NCBI GenBank assembly: GCA_947491225.1
Contig: CANLIE010000007.1
Span: 1 to 64,000, forward strand
From: an uncultured Cellulophaga sp.
Lineage (GTDB): Bacteria > Bacteroidota > Bacteroidia > Flavobacteriales > Flavobacteriaceae
Direction: 5' to 3'
Length of the DNA: 64,000 bases
How positions within the stretch are numbered: position 1 is the first letter of the stretch; each line of letters begins with the position of its first letter. The position numbers and the translations under genes were made by a program. Positions 26,818 through 36,817 of the stretch are shown here, one piece after another. The notes under the pieces were generated by a model. That model worked only from the letters and a program-made list of their open reading frames with translations, made no database searches and was not told the DNA's origin.

Positions 26818-28288
26818 TGGTTTCAGAATTTCTAAATTTTACTATACTTTTAATTATTCTATTCTTTTCTTTAGAAGCATATACAGGGTCAGCATATTGT
26901 CGTTTCCAAGATTTAGATTCAAGCAAGCCAATCCAAGCCAAATCTTTATATAATTGCTCTGGATAGGTTTTTCCAATTGATTTTGCAAATTCTTTCATAC
27001 CTTTTACCATTGCATTTCTATAATAATCTGCCATATATGTATGCTGATTATTATGAGGGTCTTCATTATACGCATCAAATAAAGTTGGGAAATTTACTTT
27101 TATTCCGTCACGTAATGTCCATTTATTTTTAATCAAGCTCATTCCTCCCCTTGTCTTAATCATTCTAAAAATATGGGCGTGTATTGACTCGTGTAAAATT
27201 GTTTGAGCCACAAGCAAAGAAGGGTTGTTATTTGCTTCTTCAGTGTTTAGGATAATTGTAATATTAGGATTCAGATTTCCACCATATTCAGTTATGCCAT
27301 GTACCAATCGACTATTTAAATCATTTTCATTTTCTCTTAAGTTAGATTTCTGTTTAATAATAAGATTAACGGGAGTTTTCTTACCTTGAAATTTTTCCAA
27401 TGTTTTAGAAAGAAGGCTATTGTTTTCCATTTTTTCATAAACACACTTTGCCTTGCCAGTTAACTTATTAATAATTTTCACTGGGCTAGGATTAGATTCA
27501 TACCAACTTCCTTGGTTTTCTTGGTCATACAATTGATCCTCATTTTCATTATGGTTTCCACCAGGGCCATCCATATGAAGATCCATCCATACGTCATCCA
27601 TCATTTGATCATTTAAAAATTGATCATCCTCACCTTGCTGCTGCTTGTTTTCTCCTGTAACTACTACACAATCTAATTGTATAGTTCGCTCAAATTCATC
27701 AATACCCAAATTTTGAACAAGCCATATTACTTCTCCTACAGTCATTGCACTGTCGCAATTGGTCTTAGCTGCATTTGTTTTTTCTTTGTTAAAAACAGCC
27801 TTACCCATAAAGATTCCCCCTTCATATAAAAAAATAGTTTCTAGTTCTCCTGAGGGTTTATGCACCCATATTTGTCCAGAAAAACCATCGGTCTTTGCTT
27901 CTAGATTATACAACAGGGTAAAAAACCTAAAAGATAATTCCCCATTTTTGGTTGTAGACGCTAAGAACATCTTGTGTTTTGGGGAGCTAGTTTCTTTTAT
28001 AGGCGTATATAGGATGTTTACTCCAGGTTTAAAAAATGTAGAGTAAGAGTTCTCCCAATCTATCTCTATTGTGGCTAATCCTTTACGCGTTTTACTGCTT
28101 TCTTTTAGCTTAAATTCATAGTCCTTAAATGCTGCTTGTGACAATGATGGGCTAGGTGCATCTAAGATAATATCTTGGCTTGTTTGGTTTTCATCAATAC
28201 TATTGGTTTCCTTTTCGCAATTAACACTCAATAACAATACAGCTAATATTGCTACATACTTTAGGTACTTGGTAATTTCTTTTTTCAT
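26804..28288 (-). CDS. lipoprotein with C-terminal HExxH metallopeptidase-like domain
   Basis: 494 residues. Lipoprotein signal with Cys at about 24 (LLLSVNC). Residues 40-180 form a beta-rich N-terminal domain, 215-260 a Gln/Asp/Asn-rich linker, and the C-terminal third holds ILHESIHAHIF (HExxH) with following His and Glu-bearing helices, as in SprT-like or toxin-type zinc metallopeptidases. The constant front with variable tip, overlap with a small partner, and a truncated second tail downstream resemble a polymorphic toxin locus. Target unknown. Confidence 0.65.
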   Translation of the reverse strand: MKKEITKYLKYVAILAVLLLSVNCEKETNSIDENQTSQDIILDAPSPSLSQAAFKDYEFKLKESSKTRKGLATIEIDWENSYSTFFKPGVNILYTPIKETSSPKHKMFLASTTKNGELSFRFFTLLYNLEAKTDGFSGQIWVHKPSGELETIFLYEGGIFMGKAVFNKEKTNAAKTNCDSAMTVGEVIWLVQNLGIDEFERTIQLDCVVVTGENKQQQGEDDQFLNDQMMDDVWMDLHMDGPGGNHNENEDQLYDQENQGSWYESNPSPVKIINKLTGKAKCVYEKMENNSLLSKTLEKFQGKKTPVNLIIKQKSNLRENENDLNSRLVHGITEYGGNLNPNITIILNTEEANNNPSLLVAQTILHESIHAHIFRMIKTRGGMSLIKNKWTLRDGIKVNFPTLFDAYNEDPHNNQHTYMADYYRNAMVKGMKEFAKSIGKTYPEQLYKDLAWIGLLESKSWKRQYADPVYASKEKNRIIKSIVKFRNSETNDCK

Positions 28289-28360
28289 TTCTTTAATGGT
28301 TAGTTGTTAATAAAAATTATGAATAAAGTTATGAAAGTATTTTCAAACGAGCATTATAGC

Positions 28361-28386
28361 AAAACCTCACATTTTGTGAGGTTTTT
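28361..28386. terminator. intrinsic terminator-like hairpin
   Basis: AACCTCACA / TGTGAGGTT stem (28363-28371, 28375-28383) with flanking A and T runs, so it could work in both directions. It lies in the divergent gap between the lipoprotein gene and purM. Confidence 0.6.
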
Positions 28387-28560
28387 GTTTAATGTAAAAT
28401 TTAAGAAATAATAGATGTCATCTATGAACTATTGAAAATCAATAAGAATAATATGGATTTTAGAATATAGAACTTACGTTAAAATAGCTGTGTGTTATTC
28501 TTTACGTTATCATTGTTGATATCTAGACAACTTTAATGCTGCTATTTTTATGGATTACAT

Positions 28561-28568
28561 TATTTTTG
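28561..28568 (+). promoter_or_regulatory. -7 promoter box of purM
   Basis: TATTTTTG fits TAnnTTTG, 16 bases before the ATG. Confidence 0.5.
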
Positions 28569-28584
28569 CGACAAATAAGATAGT

Positions 28585-29763
28585 ATGAGTTCATCCAATA
28601 GCGAAAGATATAAACAAAGAGGAGTATCAGCATCCAAAGAAGATGTGCACAACGCCATAAAGAATATAGATAAGGGTCTTTTTCCTAAAGCATTTTGTAA
28701 AATAGTCCCAGATTATTTGACCAATGATCAAGATTATTGCTTGGTAATGCATGCAGACGGCGCCGGTACAAAATCTTCTTTAGCATATATGTATTGGAAA
28801 GAGACAGGAGATATTTCTGTTTGGAAGGGAATAGCACAAGATGCATTAATAATGAATATAGATGATCTTATTTGTGTTGGAGCAACAGATAATATTATGT
28901 TGTCATCAACAATTGGAAGAAATAAAAACTTGATTCCAGGTGAAGTCTTATCTGCTATTATAAATGGAACCGAAGAACTTATTGCTGATTTAAAAGAGCA
29001 TGGGATAATAATACATTCCACAGGTGGTGAAACTGCTGATGTTGGTGATTTGGTACGTACTATAATTGTAGATTCTACAGTAACAGCAAGAATCAATAAA
29101 AAAGATGTGATAGACAATGCCAATATAAAAGAAGGTGATGTAATCATAGGCTTAGAATCATTTGGTAAAGCAACATATGAAAAAGAGTATAATGGTGGTA
29201 TGGGTAGTAACGGACTTACATCTGCCAGACATGATGTGTTCTCTAAGTACTTAGCAGAAAAATATCCAGAAAGTTATGATGCAGCCGTACCAGAAGATTT
29301 AGTATATTCTGGAAACGTAAAATTAACAGATGCCGTAGAAAATTCTCCTTTAGATGCTGGTAAATTGGTATTGTCACCAACCAGGACTTATGCGCCTATC
29401 ATTAAAAAAATATTGAAGAAATATAATGCCACTAACATTCATGGTATGGTACATTGTAGTGGTGGTGCACAAACAAAAATTCTTCATTTTATAGATAATT
29501 TACATATTATAAAAGACAATCTTTTTTCTGTACCTCCTTTATTTAGGCTAATACAGGAGCAATCAAAAACAGATTGGAAAGAAATGTATCAGGTGTTTAA
29601 TTGTGGTCATCGTATGGAGATTTATGTAGATCCATCTGTTGCAGAAGATATTATTTTAATTGCTGAAAGTTTTAACGTTGCAGCTAAGATAGTTGGCAGA
29701 GTAGAAGCTAGTCCTACTAAAAAATTGACCATAACTAGCGAGTATGGAACATTTGTATACTAA
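28585..29763 (+). CDS. purM: phosphoribosylformylglycinamidine cyclo-ligase (AIR synthetase)
   Basis: Makes aminoimidazole ribotide in purine synthesis. 392 residues, the longer Bacteroidota form. The ATP and substrate motifs are visible: MHADGAGTKSSLAYM, GGETADVGDLVRT near residue 150, GMGSNGLTSARHD, and MVHCSGGAQTK. Cytoplasmic. Possibly transcribed together with the Rieske gene 50 bp downstream. Confidence 0.92.
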   Translation: MSSSNSERYKQRGVSASKEDVHNAIKNIDKGLFPKAFCKIVPDYLTNDQDYCLVMHADGAGTKSSLAYMYWKETGDISVWKGIAQDALIMNIDDLICVGATDNIMLSSTIGRNKNLIPGEVLSAIINGTEELIADLKEHGIIIHSTGGETADVGDLVRTIIVDSTVTARINKKDVIDNANIKEGDVIIGLESFGKATYEKEYNGGMGSNGLTSARHDVFSKYLAEKYPESYDAAVPEDLVYSGNVKLTDAVENSPLDAGKLVLSPTRTYAPIIKKILKKYNATNIHGMVHCSGGAQTKILHFIDNLHIIKDNLFSVPPLFRLIQEQSKTDWKEMYQVFNCGHRMEIYVDPSVAEDIILIAESFNVAAKIVGRVEASPTKKLTITSEYGTFVY

Positions 29764-29813
29764 AGAATAAGAAATTAGACTTTTTAAACGTTGTATCTAT
29801 AAAACAATATGAT

Positions 29814-30281
29814 ATGGAAAGAAAACAGTTTTTAAGAAGTTTAGGCGCTGGAGCAGCATTTGCACTTACTTTTCCTTGTTTAGGAGGGTGTTCTAAAAGT
29901 GATGATGTTGATGGAGAAATAAGAGAAGAGCCTACAAATATTGATTTTACCATAGATTTAGAATCTGCTGAAGCAGCTAAATTAGCAAACAATGGAGGTT
30001 TTATCTTAACTAAATCAAGTACTGAACTAAAATATACTGATGTAGTTGTTGTTAAGAACTTAGAAGGTAATTTTGTAGCAGCCAGTCAAATTTGCAGTCA
30101 TGAAAGTTATGATCAGGTACGTTTTACAAATGTAGATGGTGGTATTTTTTATTGTGACGTTCATGGTTCTCGTTTTAGTCAAACAGGCACTCCCTTAAAC
30201 CAGGTAGATAGTAAAGCTGCAAAACCACTAAGGGTGTACAAAACCACACTTACTGGTACAATGCTTCGTGTATTTGAATAA
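29814..30281 (+). CDS. Rieske [2Fe-2S] lipoprotein
   Basis: 155 residues. N-terminus MERKQFLRSLGAG resembles a twin-arginine signal with one Arg changed to Lys, and ends in a lipobox (FPCLGGC, Cys 26). The Rieske cluster ligands are QICSHE and FYCDVHGSRF (CxH...CxxH). An electron-carrier domain exposed outside the cytoplasm. First member of a redox group with the thioredoxin-like, ApbE, DUF4266 and DUF3570 genes. Confidence 0.88.
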   Translation: MERKQFLRSLGAGAAFALTFPCLGGCSKSDDVDGEIREEPTNIDFTIDLESAEAAKLANNGGFILTKSSTELKYTDVVVVKNLEGNFVAASQICSHESYDQVRFTNVDGGIFYCDVHGSRFSQTGTPLNQVDSKAAKPLRVYKTTLTGTMLRVFE

Positions 30282-30310
30282 GTTGGCATTAATATTGATT
30301 TCATAATCGT

Positions 30311-30745
30311 ATGAAACATTTGGTTTTTTTTGTGAATATGTTTTTTTTCTTGAGTACTTCGGCTCAAGATTGGAATTGTGACTATAAAGATGTCCTTGAA
30401 AAAGCCTCAACAGAAAACAAACATATCTTACTTGTTTTTTCTGGATCAGATTGGTGTGCTCCTTGTATAAAACTAGATAAAGAAATATGGCAATCAGACA
30501 CTTTTAAAAAATATGCTGAAGAAAACCTAATGCTTTACAAAGCAGATTTTCCTAGAAAAAAAAAGAATAAACTACCTGAAGAATTAATTTTAAGAAATAA
30601 GAAGTTAGCTGATAAATATAACCCTTTAGGCTATTTTCCTTTGGTACTATTATTAGATAAGAATGAAAATATATTGGGGAAGCTAGGTTATAAAAACAAT
30701 ACACCTTCAGAATATGTTTTACATTTGACTACTTTTGTAAAGTGA
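30311..30745 (+). CDS. thioredoxin-like thiol-disulfide protein, secreted
   Basis: 144 residues with a signal peptide (FFVNMFFFLSTSA) and the active site SDWCAPC (CxxC). Likely keeps thiols of exported partners reduced or helps cofactor insertion. Followed by apbE with a 4-base overlap. Confidence 0.85.
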   Translation: MKHLVFFVNMFFFLSTSAQDWNCDYKDVLEKASTENKHILLVFSGSDWCAPCIKLDKEIWQSDTFKKYAEENLMLYKADFPRKKKNKLPEELILRNKKLADKYNPLGYFPLVLLLDKNENILGKLGYKNNTPSEYVLHLTTFVK

Positions 30746-31734
30746 GAATATTTTTATCCTTCTTTTTTTGCCTTTTCTTTCTATTGTCTTTTGCACAAGA
30801 AAAATATACCACAACTCATAGAACTCTTATACTTATGGGTAGTAGGTTTAATTTTACCATAGTTGCAAAAGAAGAAAAAAGTGCCAATGCTTATATAGAT
30901 GAAGCAGTAGCTGAGGTAAAACGAATAGAAAAACTAATATCTTCTTGGGATAAAGACTCAGAAACTTCAAAGATTAATAAAAATGCTGGTATAGAACCTG
31001 TTAAAGTGAGTGTAGAGCTTTATGATTTAATAGAAAGAGCCATACAAATTTCTAAGATTACAGATGGAGCGTTTGATATATCTTATGCAGCTTTAGATAA
31101 TATATGGAGATTTAATATTTCTATGGACTATATACCTTCAGATTTGCAAATAGCAAATTCAGTTAATAAAATAGGATATAAAAATATAATATTAAATAAA
31201 GAAGCCCAAACTGTTTATCTATCTAAAGAAGGAATGAAGATTGGTTTTGGAGCTATAGGTAAGGGGTACGCTGCAGACAAAGTAAAAGAATTACTAAAAA
31301 GTAAGGGTGTTATAGCAGGTATTATAAATGCTTCAGGAGATTTAACTACTTGGGGTACGCAAGTAAGTGGTAAAAAATGGATGGTAGGTATAACCAACCC
31401 GCTAGATGTAAGTAAAGTATTTTCATGGATGCCAATAGTAGAGTCCTCCGTGGCTACATCAGGAAATTATGAGAAGTATATTATATACAAAGGAGAAAAA
31501 TATTCACATATAATAGACCCCAGAACTGGCTGGCCGTCAAAAGGTATTAAAAGTGTTTCTGTTTTTGCAAAAAAAGCTGAATTATGTGATGCTTTGGCGA
31601 CATCAATTTTTGTTATGGGGTTAGAAGCTGGTTTGTCATTGGTAAATCAATTAAAGGGTATAGAAGCCATTATTATTGATGACAATAATCAAATTCACAA
31701 AACTACTGGCATACAGTTCAATAATATTGATTAA
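30742..31734 (+). CDS. apbE: FAD:protein FMN transferase
   Basis: 330 residues, GTG start overlapping the previous stop. Signal peptide ending FAQ. Motifs of ApbE: STWDKDSE-like front (SSWDKDSETSKIN), DISYAALDNIWRF, GFGAIGKGYAADKV and HIIDPRTGWPSKG. It covalently attaches FMN to Ser/Thr of exported proteins. The substrate is probably encoded nearby; see the DUF3570 gene. Confidence 0.93.
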   Translation: MRIFLSFFFCLFFLLSFAQEKYTTTHRTLILMGSRFNFTIVAKEEKSANAYIDEAVAEVKRIEKLISSWDKDSETSKINKNAGIEPVKVSVELYDLIERAIQISKITDGAFDISYAALDNIWRFNISMDYIPSDLQIANSVNKIGYKNIILNKEAQTVYLSKEGMKIGFGAIGKGYAADKVKELLKSKGVIAGIINASGDLTTWGTQVSGKKWMVGITNPLDVSKVFSWMPIVESSVATSGNYEKYIIYKGEKYSHIIDPRTGWPSKGIKSVSVFAKKAELCDALATSIFVMGLEAGLSLVNQLKGIEAIIIDDNNQIHKTTGIQFNNID

Positions 31735-31743
31735 ATTTAAAGT

Positions 31744-31953
31744 ATGAAGAATTTTATTTTTATTTTCTGTATGTTAATTTTTGTTACTTCATGCGTAACA
31801 GTTAAAGGGTATGATAAAGTGTACCTAAATGATGAAGAAATGAAATTGGCAGCTAAAGGAATGGATAAATATGAAACCAATTTTCAAGTATACAGAGAAG
31901 CTGCTTCTGGCGCAAATGGTGGTAAAACAGGAGGTGGCTGTGGTTGTAATTAA
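31744..31953 (+). CDS. DUF4266 lipoprotein
   Basis: 69 residues: lipobox LIFVTSC, the DUF4266 core (VKGYDKVYLNDEEM) and a Gly-rich C-terminus ending GGGCGCN. Nearly always next to DUF3570 and ApbE genes. The two terminal Cys could bind metal or form a disulfide with the thioredoxin partner. Role unknown. Confidence 0.85.
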   Translation: MKNFIFIFCMLIFVTSCVTVKGYDKVYLNDEEMKLAAKGMDKYETNFQVYREAASGANGGKTGGGCGCN

Positions 31954-31971
31954 TTTAATTTACTCTTATTA

Positions 31972-33252
31972 ATGAGATATGTATTATTTATAATTACTTT
32001 GTTGTTTTCCATTGTTCTTTATGCGCAAGAAAATAATGCTACCTATACAAAACGTGTTTTAGAGCGTACAGAAATAGATTTGCTTTTTAGTTATTACGAT
32101 CAAGATGGCAAAAATGCAGCTGTAACTGGTGGAGAAGGAACGGAAAAGTTAACAGATGCAACTTCTAACATCATTGTTAGAATACCACTAAATGATAATG
32201 ATGTATTAACAGTAGATGCTGGTATATCTGCCTATACATCTGCTTCATCAAGTAATGTAAATCCGTTGGATGGGAGTAATGTAGTCATTAGCCCTTTTAA
32301 TGCATCTTCAGGGGCATCTAAAAGTGACAAACTGGTTCATTTTAAAGGCTCTTACGAGCATAGTTCAAAAGATAGAAATACAGTTGTTGGTGCCAATATC
32401 TATGCTGCAAAAGAATTTGATTATTCATCAGTAGGGTTTGGTGTAAATTATGCACACTCATTTAATGAGAAAAATACAGAAATTTCTGTTTCTGGGCAAG
32501 TGTTTTTAGATAAATGGAACGTACAATATCCAATAGAGTTAAGAAACAGTTTTTTTGATAGCAGAGTAACAGGTAGTGGAACATACGCTCCTTCTTTTAT
32601 AGGTTTTTCCAATCATAACCGAAATTCATATTCACTTTCCTTAGGGTTGTCACAAATCTTGGGTAAAAAAGTACAAGCTTCTTTAGTTGCTGATTTTATT
32701 TTGCAAAATGGACTGTTAAGTACTCCTTTCCAACGTGTGTATTTTGGTGATGTGAACGATTTTTTTATTGATGATTTTCAATTGGCTGATGATGTTGAAC
32801 GTTTACCAGATACACGATTTAAACTTCCTATTGGAGGGAGATTAAATTATTATTTGAATGATACATTTGTACTCCGTAGTTACTATCGTTTTTATTGGGA
32901 TGATTGGGGAGTAAATTCGCATACAATAAGTTTGGAGTTACCTGTTAAGTTGAATGCTGTTTTTACACTATATCCAACATACAGATTTTATAACCAGTCG
33001 CAAGCAAATAATTTTTATAAGAAAGAAATGGCCGTTTCTAGCCTAACGTACTACACCTCAGATTATGATTTAAGCAAGTTTAATTCTCATCAATACGGAG
33101 CAGGATTACGTTATAAAGATATTTTTGCAGAACTAAAAATTTTAGGTTTTGGTTTAAAAACATTAGACATAAGAGGAGCAATGTATAACCGTAGTACAGG
33201 TTTAGATTCTTTTATAGTAAGTTTGGGTACTACGTTTGTAAATGTAAATTAA
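31972..33252 (+). CDS. DUF3570 outer-membrane beta-barrel protein
   Basis: 426 residues, signal peptide ending LYAQ, then many amphipathic strands over the whole length, as in DUF3570. Residues 113-116 read SGAS inside NASSGASKSDK, which matches the Ser/Thr-Gly-Ala-Ser/Thr core of ApbE flavinylation sites. It closes the Rieske-thioredoxin-ApbE-DUF4266 operon, so a surface flavoprotein or electron conduit is a fair guess. Confidence 0.85.
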   Translation: MRYVLFIITLLFSIVLYAQENNATYTKRVLERTEIDLLFSYYDQDGKNAAVTGGEGTEKLTDATSNIIVRIPLNDNDVLTVDAGISAYTSASSSNVNPLDGSNVVISPFNASSGASKSDKLVHFKGSYEHSSKDRNTVVGANIYAAKEFDYSSVGFGVNYAHSFNEKNTEISVSGQVFLDKWNVQYPIELRNSFFDSRVTGSGTYAPSFIGFSNHNRNSYSLSLGLSQILGKKVQASLVADFILQNGLLSTPFQRVYFGDVNDFFIDDFQLADDVERLPDTRFKLPIGGRLNYYLNDTFVLRSYYRFYWDDWGVNSHTISLELPVKLNAVFTLYPTYRFYNQSQANNFYKKEMAVSSLTYYTSDYDLSKFNSHQYGAGLRYKDIFAELKILGFGLKTLDIRGAMYNRSTGLDSFIVSLGTTFVNVN

Positions 33253-33341
33253 AGGAAGACTTCTTTTTCTTCTGTTCTATTTTATATGTTTATAAATCTT
33301 CAAATTTATTGTAAATTCGCAATCCAAGCGAAGCACGGATT

Positions 33342-34418
33342 ATGATTGAAAAATTAAACATAGTAAAACAGCGTTTTGATGAGGTTTCGGATTTAATTAT
33401 CCAGCCAGATATCATTTCAGATCAAAAGCGTTATGTAGAACTCAATAAAGAATACAAAGATCTAAAGATTTTATGTGAAAAAAGAGATTTATACTTAGAG
33501 TTTACAAATAATATAGAAGAAGCTAATGAAATTATTTCTGAAGGTAGTGATTCAGAAATGATAGAAATGGCTAAAATGCAATTAGAAGAAGCAAAAGCTG
33601 GGTTGCCTAAATTAGAAGAAGAAATAAAATTGTTGTTAATCCCTAAAGATCCAGAAGATTCTAAAAATGTTGTATTAGAAATTAGAGCAGGAACTGGTGG
33701 TGATGAGGCTAGTATTTTTGCTGGTGATTTGCACCGTATGTATACTAAATATTGTGAGTCTAAGGGTTGGAAAACCAATGTTATAGATTTAAGTGAGGGT
33801 ACAAGTGGGGGTTATAAAGAAATTCAGTTTGAGGTTTCTGGAGAAGATGTTTACGGGACCTTAAAATTTGAGGCTGGTGTACACCGAGTACAACGTGTAC
33901 CGCAAACGGAAACACAAGGTAGGGTACATACAAGTGCAGCCACAGTAATGGTTTTACCAGAAGCAGAAGACTTTGATGTACAGATAGACCCCAAGGATGT
34001 GCGTATAGATTTTTTCTGTTCGTCAGGACCTGGTGGTCAGTCCGTGAATACCACATATTCAGCTGTGCGTTTAACGCACGTTCCTACTGGTTTAGTTGCA
34101 CAGTGTCAGGATCAGAAATCACAGCATAAAAATAAAGATAAGGCTTTTAGGGTATTACGTTCTAGATTATATGATATGGAACTAGCCAAAAAGCAAGAAG
34201 AAGATGCTGCCAAGCGTAATTCGCAGGTAAGTAGTGGGGATCGTTCTGCTAAAATTAGGACGTATAACTATCCACAAGGTAGGGTTACAGATCACAGAAT
34301 AGGGTTAACTTTATATGATTTGCAGAATATTATTAACGGAGATATTCAAAAAATAATTGACGAGTTAATGTTTGTTGAAAATACTGAAAAACTTAAAGAA
34401 GCCTCAGAAATTTTTTAA
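33342..34418 (+). CDS. prfA: peptide chain release factor 1
   Basis: 358 residues. The GGQ motif that triggers peptide release is at residues 231-233 within [14 protein letters not shown], with the domain 2 region [16 protein letters not shown] before it. Reads UAA and UAG. The anticodon-like tripeptide region was not checked residue by residue, but the length and ATG fit RF1. Followed 39 bp later by pyrF. Confidence 0.95.
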   Translation: MIEKLNIVKQRFDEVSDLIIQPDIISDQKRYVELNKEYKDLKILCEKRDLYLEFTNNIEEANEIISEGSDSEMIEMAKMQLEEAKAGLPKLEEEIKLLLIPKDPEDSKNVVLEIRAGTGGDEASIFAGDLHRMYTKYCESKGWKTNVIDLSEGTSGGYKEIQFEVSGEDVYGTLKFEAGVHRVQRVPQTETQGRVHTSAATVMVLPEAEDFDVQIDPKDVRIDFFCSSGPGGQSVNTTYSAVRLTHVPTGLVAQCQDQKSQHKNKDKAFRVLRSRLYDMELAKKQEEDAAKRNSQVSSGDRSAKIRTYNYPQGRVTDHRIGLTLYDLQNIINGDIQKIIDELMFVENTEKLKEASEIF

Positions 34419-34457
34419 TTTGGTTATTGAATCCAAATTCTTAAAATAAAGAACTTA

Positions 34458-35279
34458 ATGACAACTGAACAGATAGTAGCCCAAATACATAAAAAAAAAT
34501 CATTCTTGTGTATTGGCTTAGATGTAGATTTAACCAAGATTCCGCAACATTTAGTAAAAGAAGAAGATCCTATTTTTGCTTTTAATAAAGAGATTATTAA
34601 TGCTACACATCATTTGTGTGTAGCATATAAGCCCAATACTGCTTTTTATGAAGCTTATGGAATAAAAGGGTGGATGGCTTTGGAGAAGACTATTAAATAT
34701 TTAAATGAAAATTATCCAGAGATTTTTACAATTGCAGATGCTAAGCGTGGGGATATAGGTAATACATCTACTATGTATGCCAAAGCTTTTTTTGAAGACT
34801 TAGGGTTTGATTCTGTTACTGTGGCTCCATATATGGGAAAAGATTCCGTAGAACCATTTCTAGCTTTTAAAGACAAGCATACAATACTTTTAGCATTAAC
34901 ATCCAATGTAGGAGCATTTGACTATCAAACAAAAAAAATAGAAAAAAAAGAATTGTATAAGCAAGTTTTAGAAACTTCAATTAATTATAAAGGAGCTAAA
35001 AACCTAATGTATGTTGTTGGTGCAACTAAGGCAGAATATTTAACTGGCATTAGGGAGATAATTTCTGATAATTTTTTATTGGTTCCAGGTGTAGGAGCGC
35101 AGGGAGGTAGCTTATCAGAAGTATGTAAATATGGAATGACTAAAGATGTAGGTCTGTTAATCAATTCCTCTCGTGGAATAATATATGGAGGTAGTGGTCT
35201 AGACTTTGCAAAAATTGCTGCTAGCAAAGCAAAAGAATTACAACAGCAAATGAAAAAAGAACTAGAAAAATTATGCTAA
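34458..35279 (+). CDS. pyrF: orotidine 5'-phosphate decarboxylase
   Basis: 273 residues, the longer type-2 family. The catalytic Asp/Lys array is in [13 protein letters not shown], and the phosphate loop in VPGVGAQGG and SSRGIIYG. Last step of UMP synthesis. The stop overlaps the end of the convergent gene at 35271. Confidence 0.95.
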   Translation: MTTEQIVAQIHKKKSFLCIGLDVDLTKIPQHLVKEEDPIFAFNKEIINATHHLCVAYKPNTAFYEAYGIKGWMALEKTIKYLNENYPEIFTIADAKRGDIGNTSTMYAKAFFEDLGFDSVTVAPYMGKDSVEPFLAFKDKHTILLALTSNVGAFDYQTKKIEKKELYKQVLETSINYKGAKNLMYVVGATKAEYLTGIREIISDNFLLVPGVGAQGGSLSEVCKYGMTKDVGLLINSSRGIIYGGSGLDFAKIAASKAKELQQQMKKELEKLC

Positions 35280-35468
35280 TTTTTCTAAAGTTCTTCTTAT
35301 TTTTAATGCTTTAAACTCTAAAAATTCTGCTAGTTTAGTATTGGTATTACCAATTTGAGCAGCCATTTCTAAAAATGAGTTGTACCTACGTTCCAAAAGA
35401 GAAATCATACTTTCTTCATTAGTTAATAATGGAGTGGTGTTACCTACTTTACAATATTGATTTTTCAT
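35271..35468 (-). CDS. small hypothetical protein
   Basis: 66 residues from ATG 35468 (MKNQYCK); a TTG-type start adds two. Mostly helical and charged ([24 protein letters not shown]), no signal peptide. Family not recognised. Supported by a TATCTTTG promoter box on the minus strand 20 bases upstream. Overlaps the pyrF end by 9 bp. Confidence 0.55.
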   Translation of the reverse strand: MKNQYCKVGNTTPLLTNEESMISLLERRYNSFLEMAAQIGNTNTKLAEFLEFKALKIRRTLEKLA

Positions 35469-35487
35469 ACCCAATGTTTTGTTATAA

Positions 35488-35495
35488 CAAAGATA
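35488..35495 (-). promoter_or_regulatory. -7 promoter box of the small gene at 35271
   Basis: Minus-strand TATCTTTG matches TAnnTTTG, 19 bases before ATG 35468. Confidence 0.45.
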
Positions 35496-35820
35496 CGTTT
35501 CAAATATGGGTTTTGGTTGTGTGTAATAGTGGTTTAGAAATAATTTATTGGTAATTTATCTTTTTTTTAACTTTATAAGTAGTTGGTATTGAAGTAGGGT
35601 AAATTTTTTTGATTCTAGTGAAAAATACATATTTTTTCGATTAATTGATGTGTTTTTTAGCACTCCATAGCAATGCTAAAAAACCGATAAAAAGATAAAA
35701 ATTGAGTTAAAAAGAACATTTTATAGTGAATTGAAAAAAGTTTAAACTACTTCATAGGCATAAAACAGGTTTCATAACTAATAATTCATATTTTTACCAG
35801 CATTAAATAAAATCAATCAT
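35496..35820. other. gene-free gap with one hairpin
   Basis: AT-rich; holds a 10-bp inverted repeat TTTTTTAGCA / TGCTAAAAAA (35653-35662, 35674-35683). Nothing else seen. Confidence 0.5.
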
Positions 35821-36600
35821 TTGTTAAATTATACAACTTACAGGCATAAAACATCCCAAAAGTGGGTTACCTTTATACATGGAGCTGGAGGTAGTTCATC
35901 AATCTGGTTTAAACAATTAAGGGCTTTTAAAAATCAATTTAATATTTTATTGTTAGATCTAAGAGGACACGGGGGTTCTAAGCATAGTATAAAAGACGTT
36001 TATAATAAAAAATACACCTTTGATTTTTTAACTGAAGATATAGTAGAAGTTTTACAATATGAAAAAGTTGAAAAATCTCATTTCATTGGAATTTCATTAG
36101 GAACTATATTAATTAGAAATCTTGCTGAAAATTATCCAGATAAAGTAGAAAGTATGGTTCTTGGTGGGGCTATACTAAAACTTAATTTTAGATCTCAGGT
36201 ATTAATGCGTTTGGGCGTTTTTTTTAAATCCATTGTACCTTACTTATGGTTGTATAAATTTTTTGCCTTTGTTATAATGCCAAATAAGAATCATAAAGAG
36301 TCTAGATCTCTTTTTGTAAGAGAAGCAAAAAAATTGTATCAAAAAGAATTTATAAGGTGGTTTAAGCTAACAGCAGATATAAACCCATTATTGCGTTTTT
36401 TTAGGACTAAAGATATTAAGATTCCTGTATTATATATTATGGGGGAAGAAGATTATATGTTTTTACCATCAATTCGGAAGGTAGTTAAACAACATATTAC
36501 ATCAGAATTAATCGTAATAAAGGATTGTGGACATGTAGTGAACGTAGAGCAACCAGATATTTTTAATGAAAAAGTAATAGGTTATATATCTTCATTCTAA
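35821..36600 (+). CDS. alpha/beta hydrolase
   Basis: 259 residues, probably a TTG start. Oxyanion region IHGAGGSS, nucleophile elbow GISLG (Ser around 97), acid region in GEEDYMF and catalytic His in DCGHVVNVEQP. Cytoplasmic serine hydrolase of the alpha/beta family; the substrate cannot be read from sequence. Single gene ending at a strong terminator. Confidence 0.85.
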   Translation: MLNYTTYRHKTSQKWVTFIHGAGGSSSIWFKQLRAFKNQFNILLLDLRGHGGSKHSIKDVYNKKYTFDFLTEDIVEVLQYEKVEKSHFIGISLGTILIRNLAENYPDKVESMVLGGAILKLNFRSQVLMRLGVFFKSIVPYLWLYKFFAFVIMPNKNHKESRSLFVREAKKLYQKEFIRWFKLTADINPLLRFFRTKDIKIPVLYIMGEEDYMFLPSIRKVVKQHITSELIVIKDCGHVVNVEQPDIFNEKVIGYISSF

Positions 36601-36622
36601 AGTCTGTATATTATGATATAAA

Positions 36623-36650
36623 AAAAACCGGTGCTCCCACCGGTTTTTAA
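36623..36650. terminator. intrinsic terminator after the hydrolase
   Basis: ACCGGTG-CTCC-CACCGGT (36627-36644) flanked by A and T runs, so it can stop transcription both ways. Confidence 0.9.
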
Positions 36651-36817
36651 AACTAACTAACTCAAAAAAATACTAACTCAAATTTTATACAAAAATCGAA
36701 AAAACTTGTATTGTGTATGGTTAACTTAACTTTAAGAATAAGTTAGTTAACACACTTTATTGAATAACGAGGTATATTTTATATTATTGTATAATTGTGA
36801 AGAAAATACTTTCAAAA

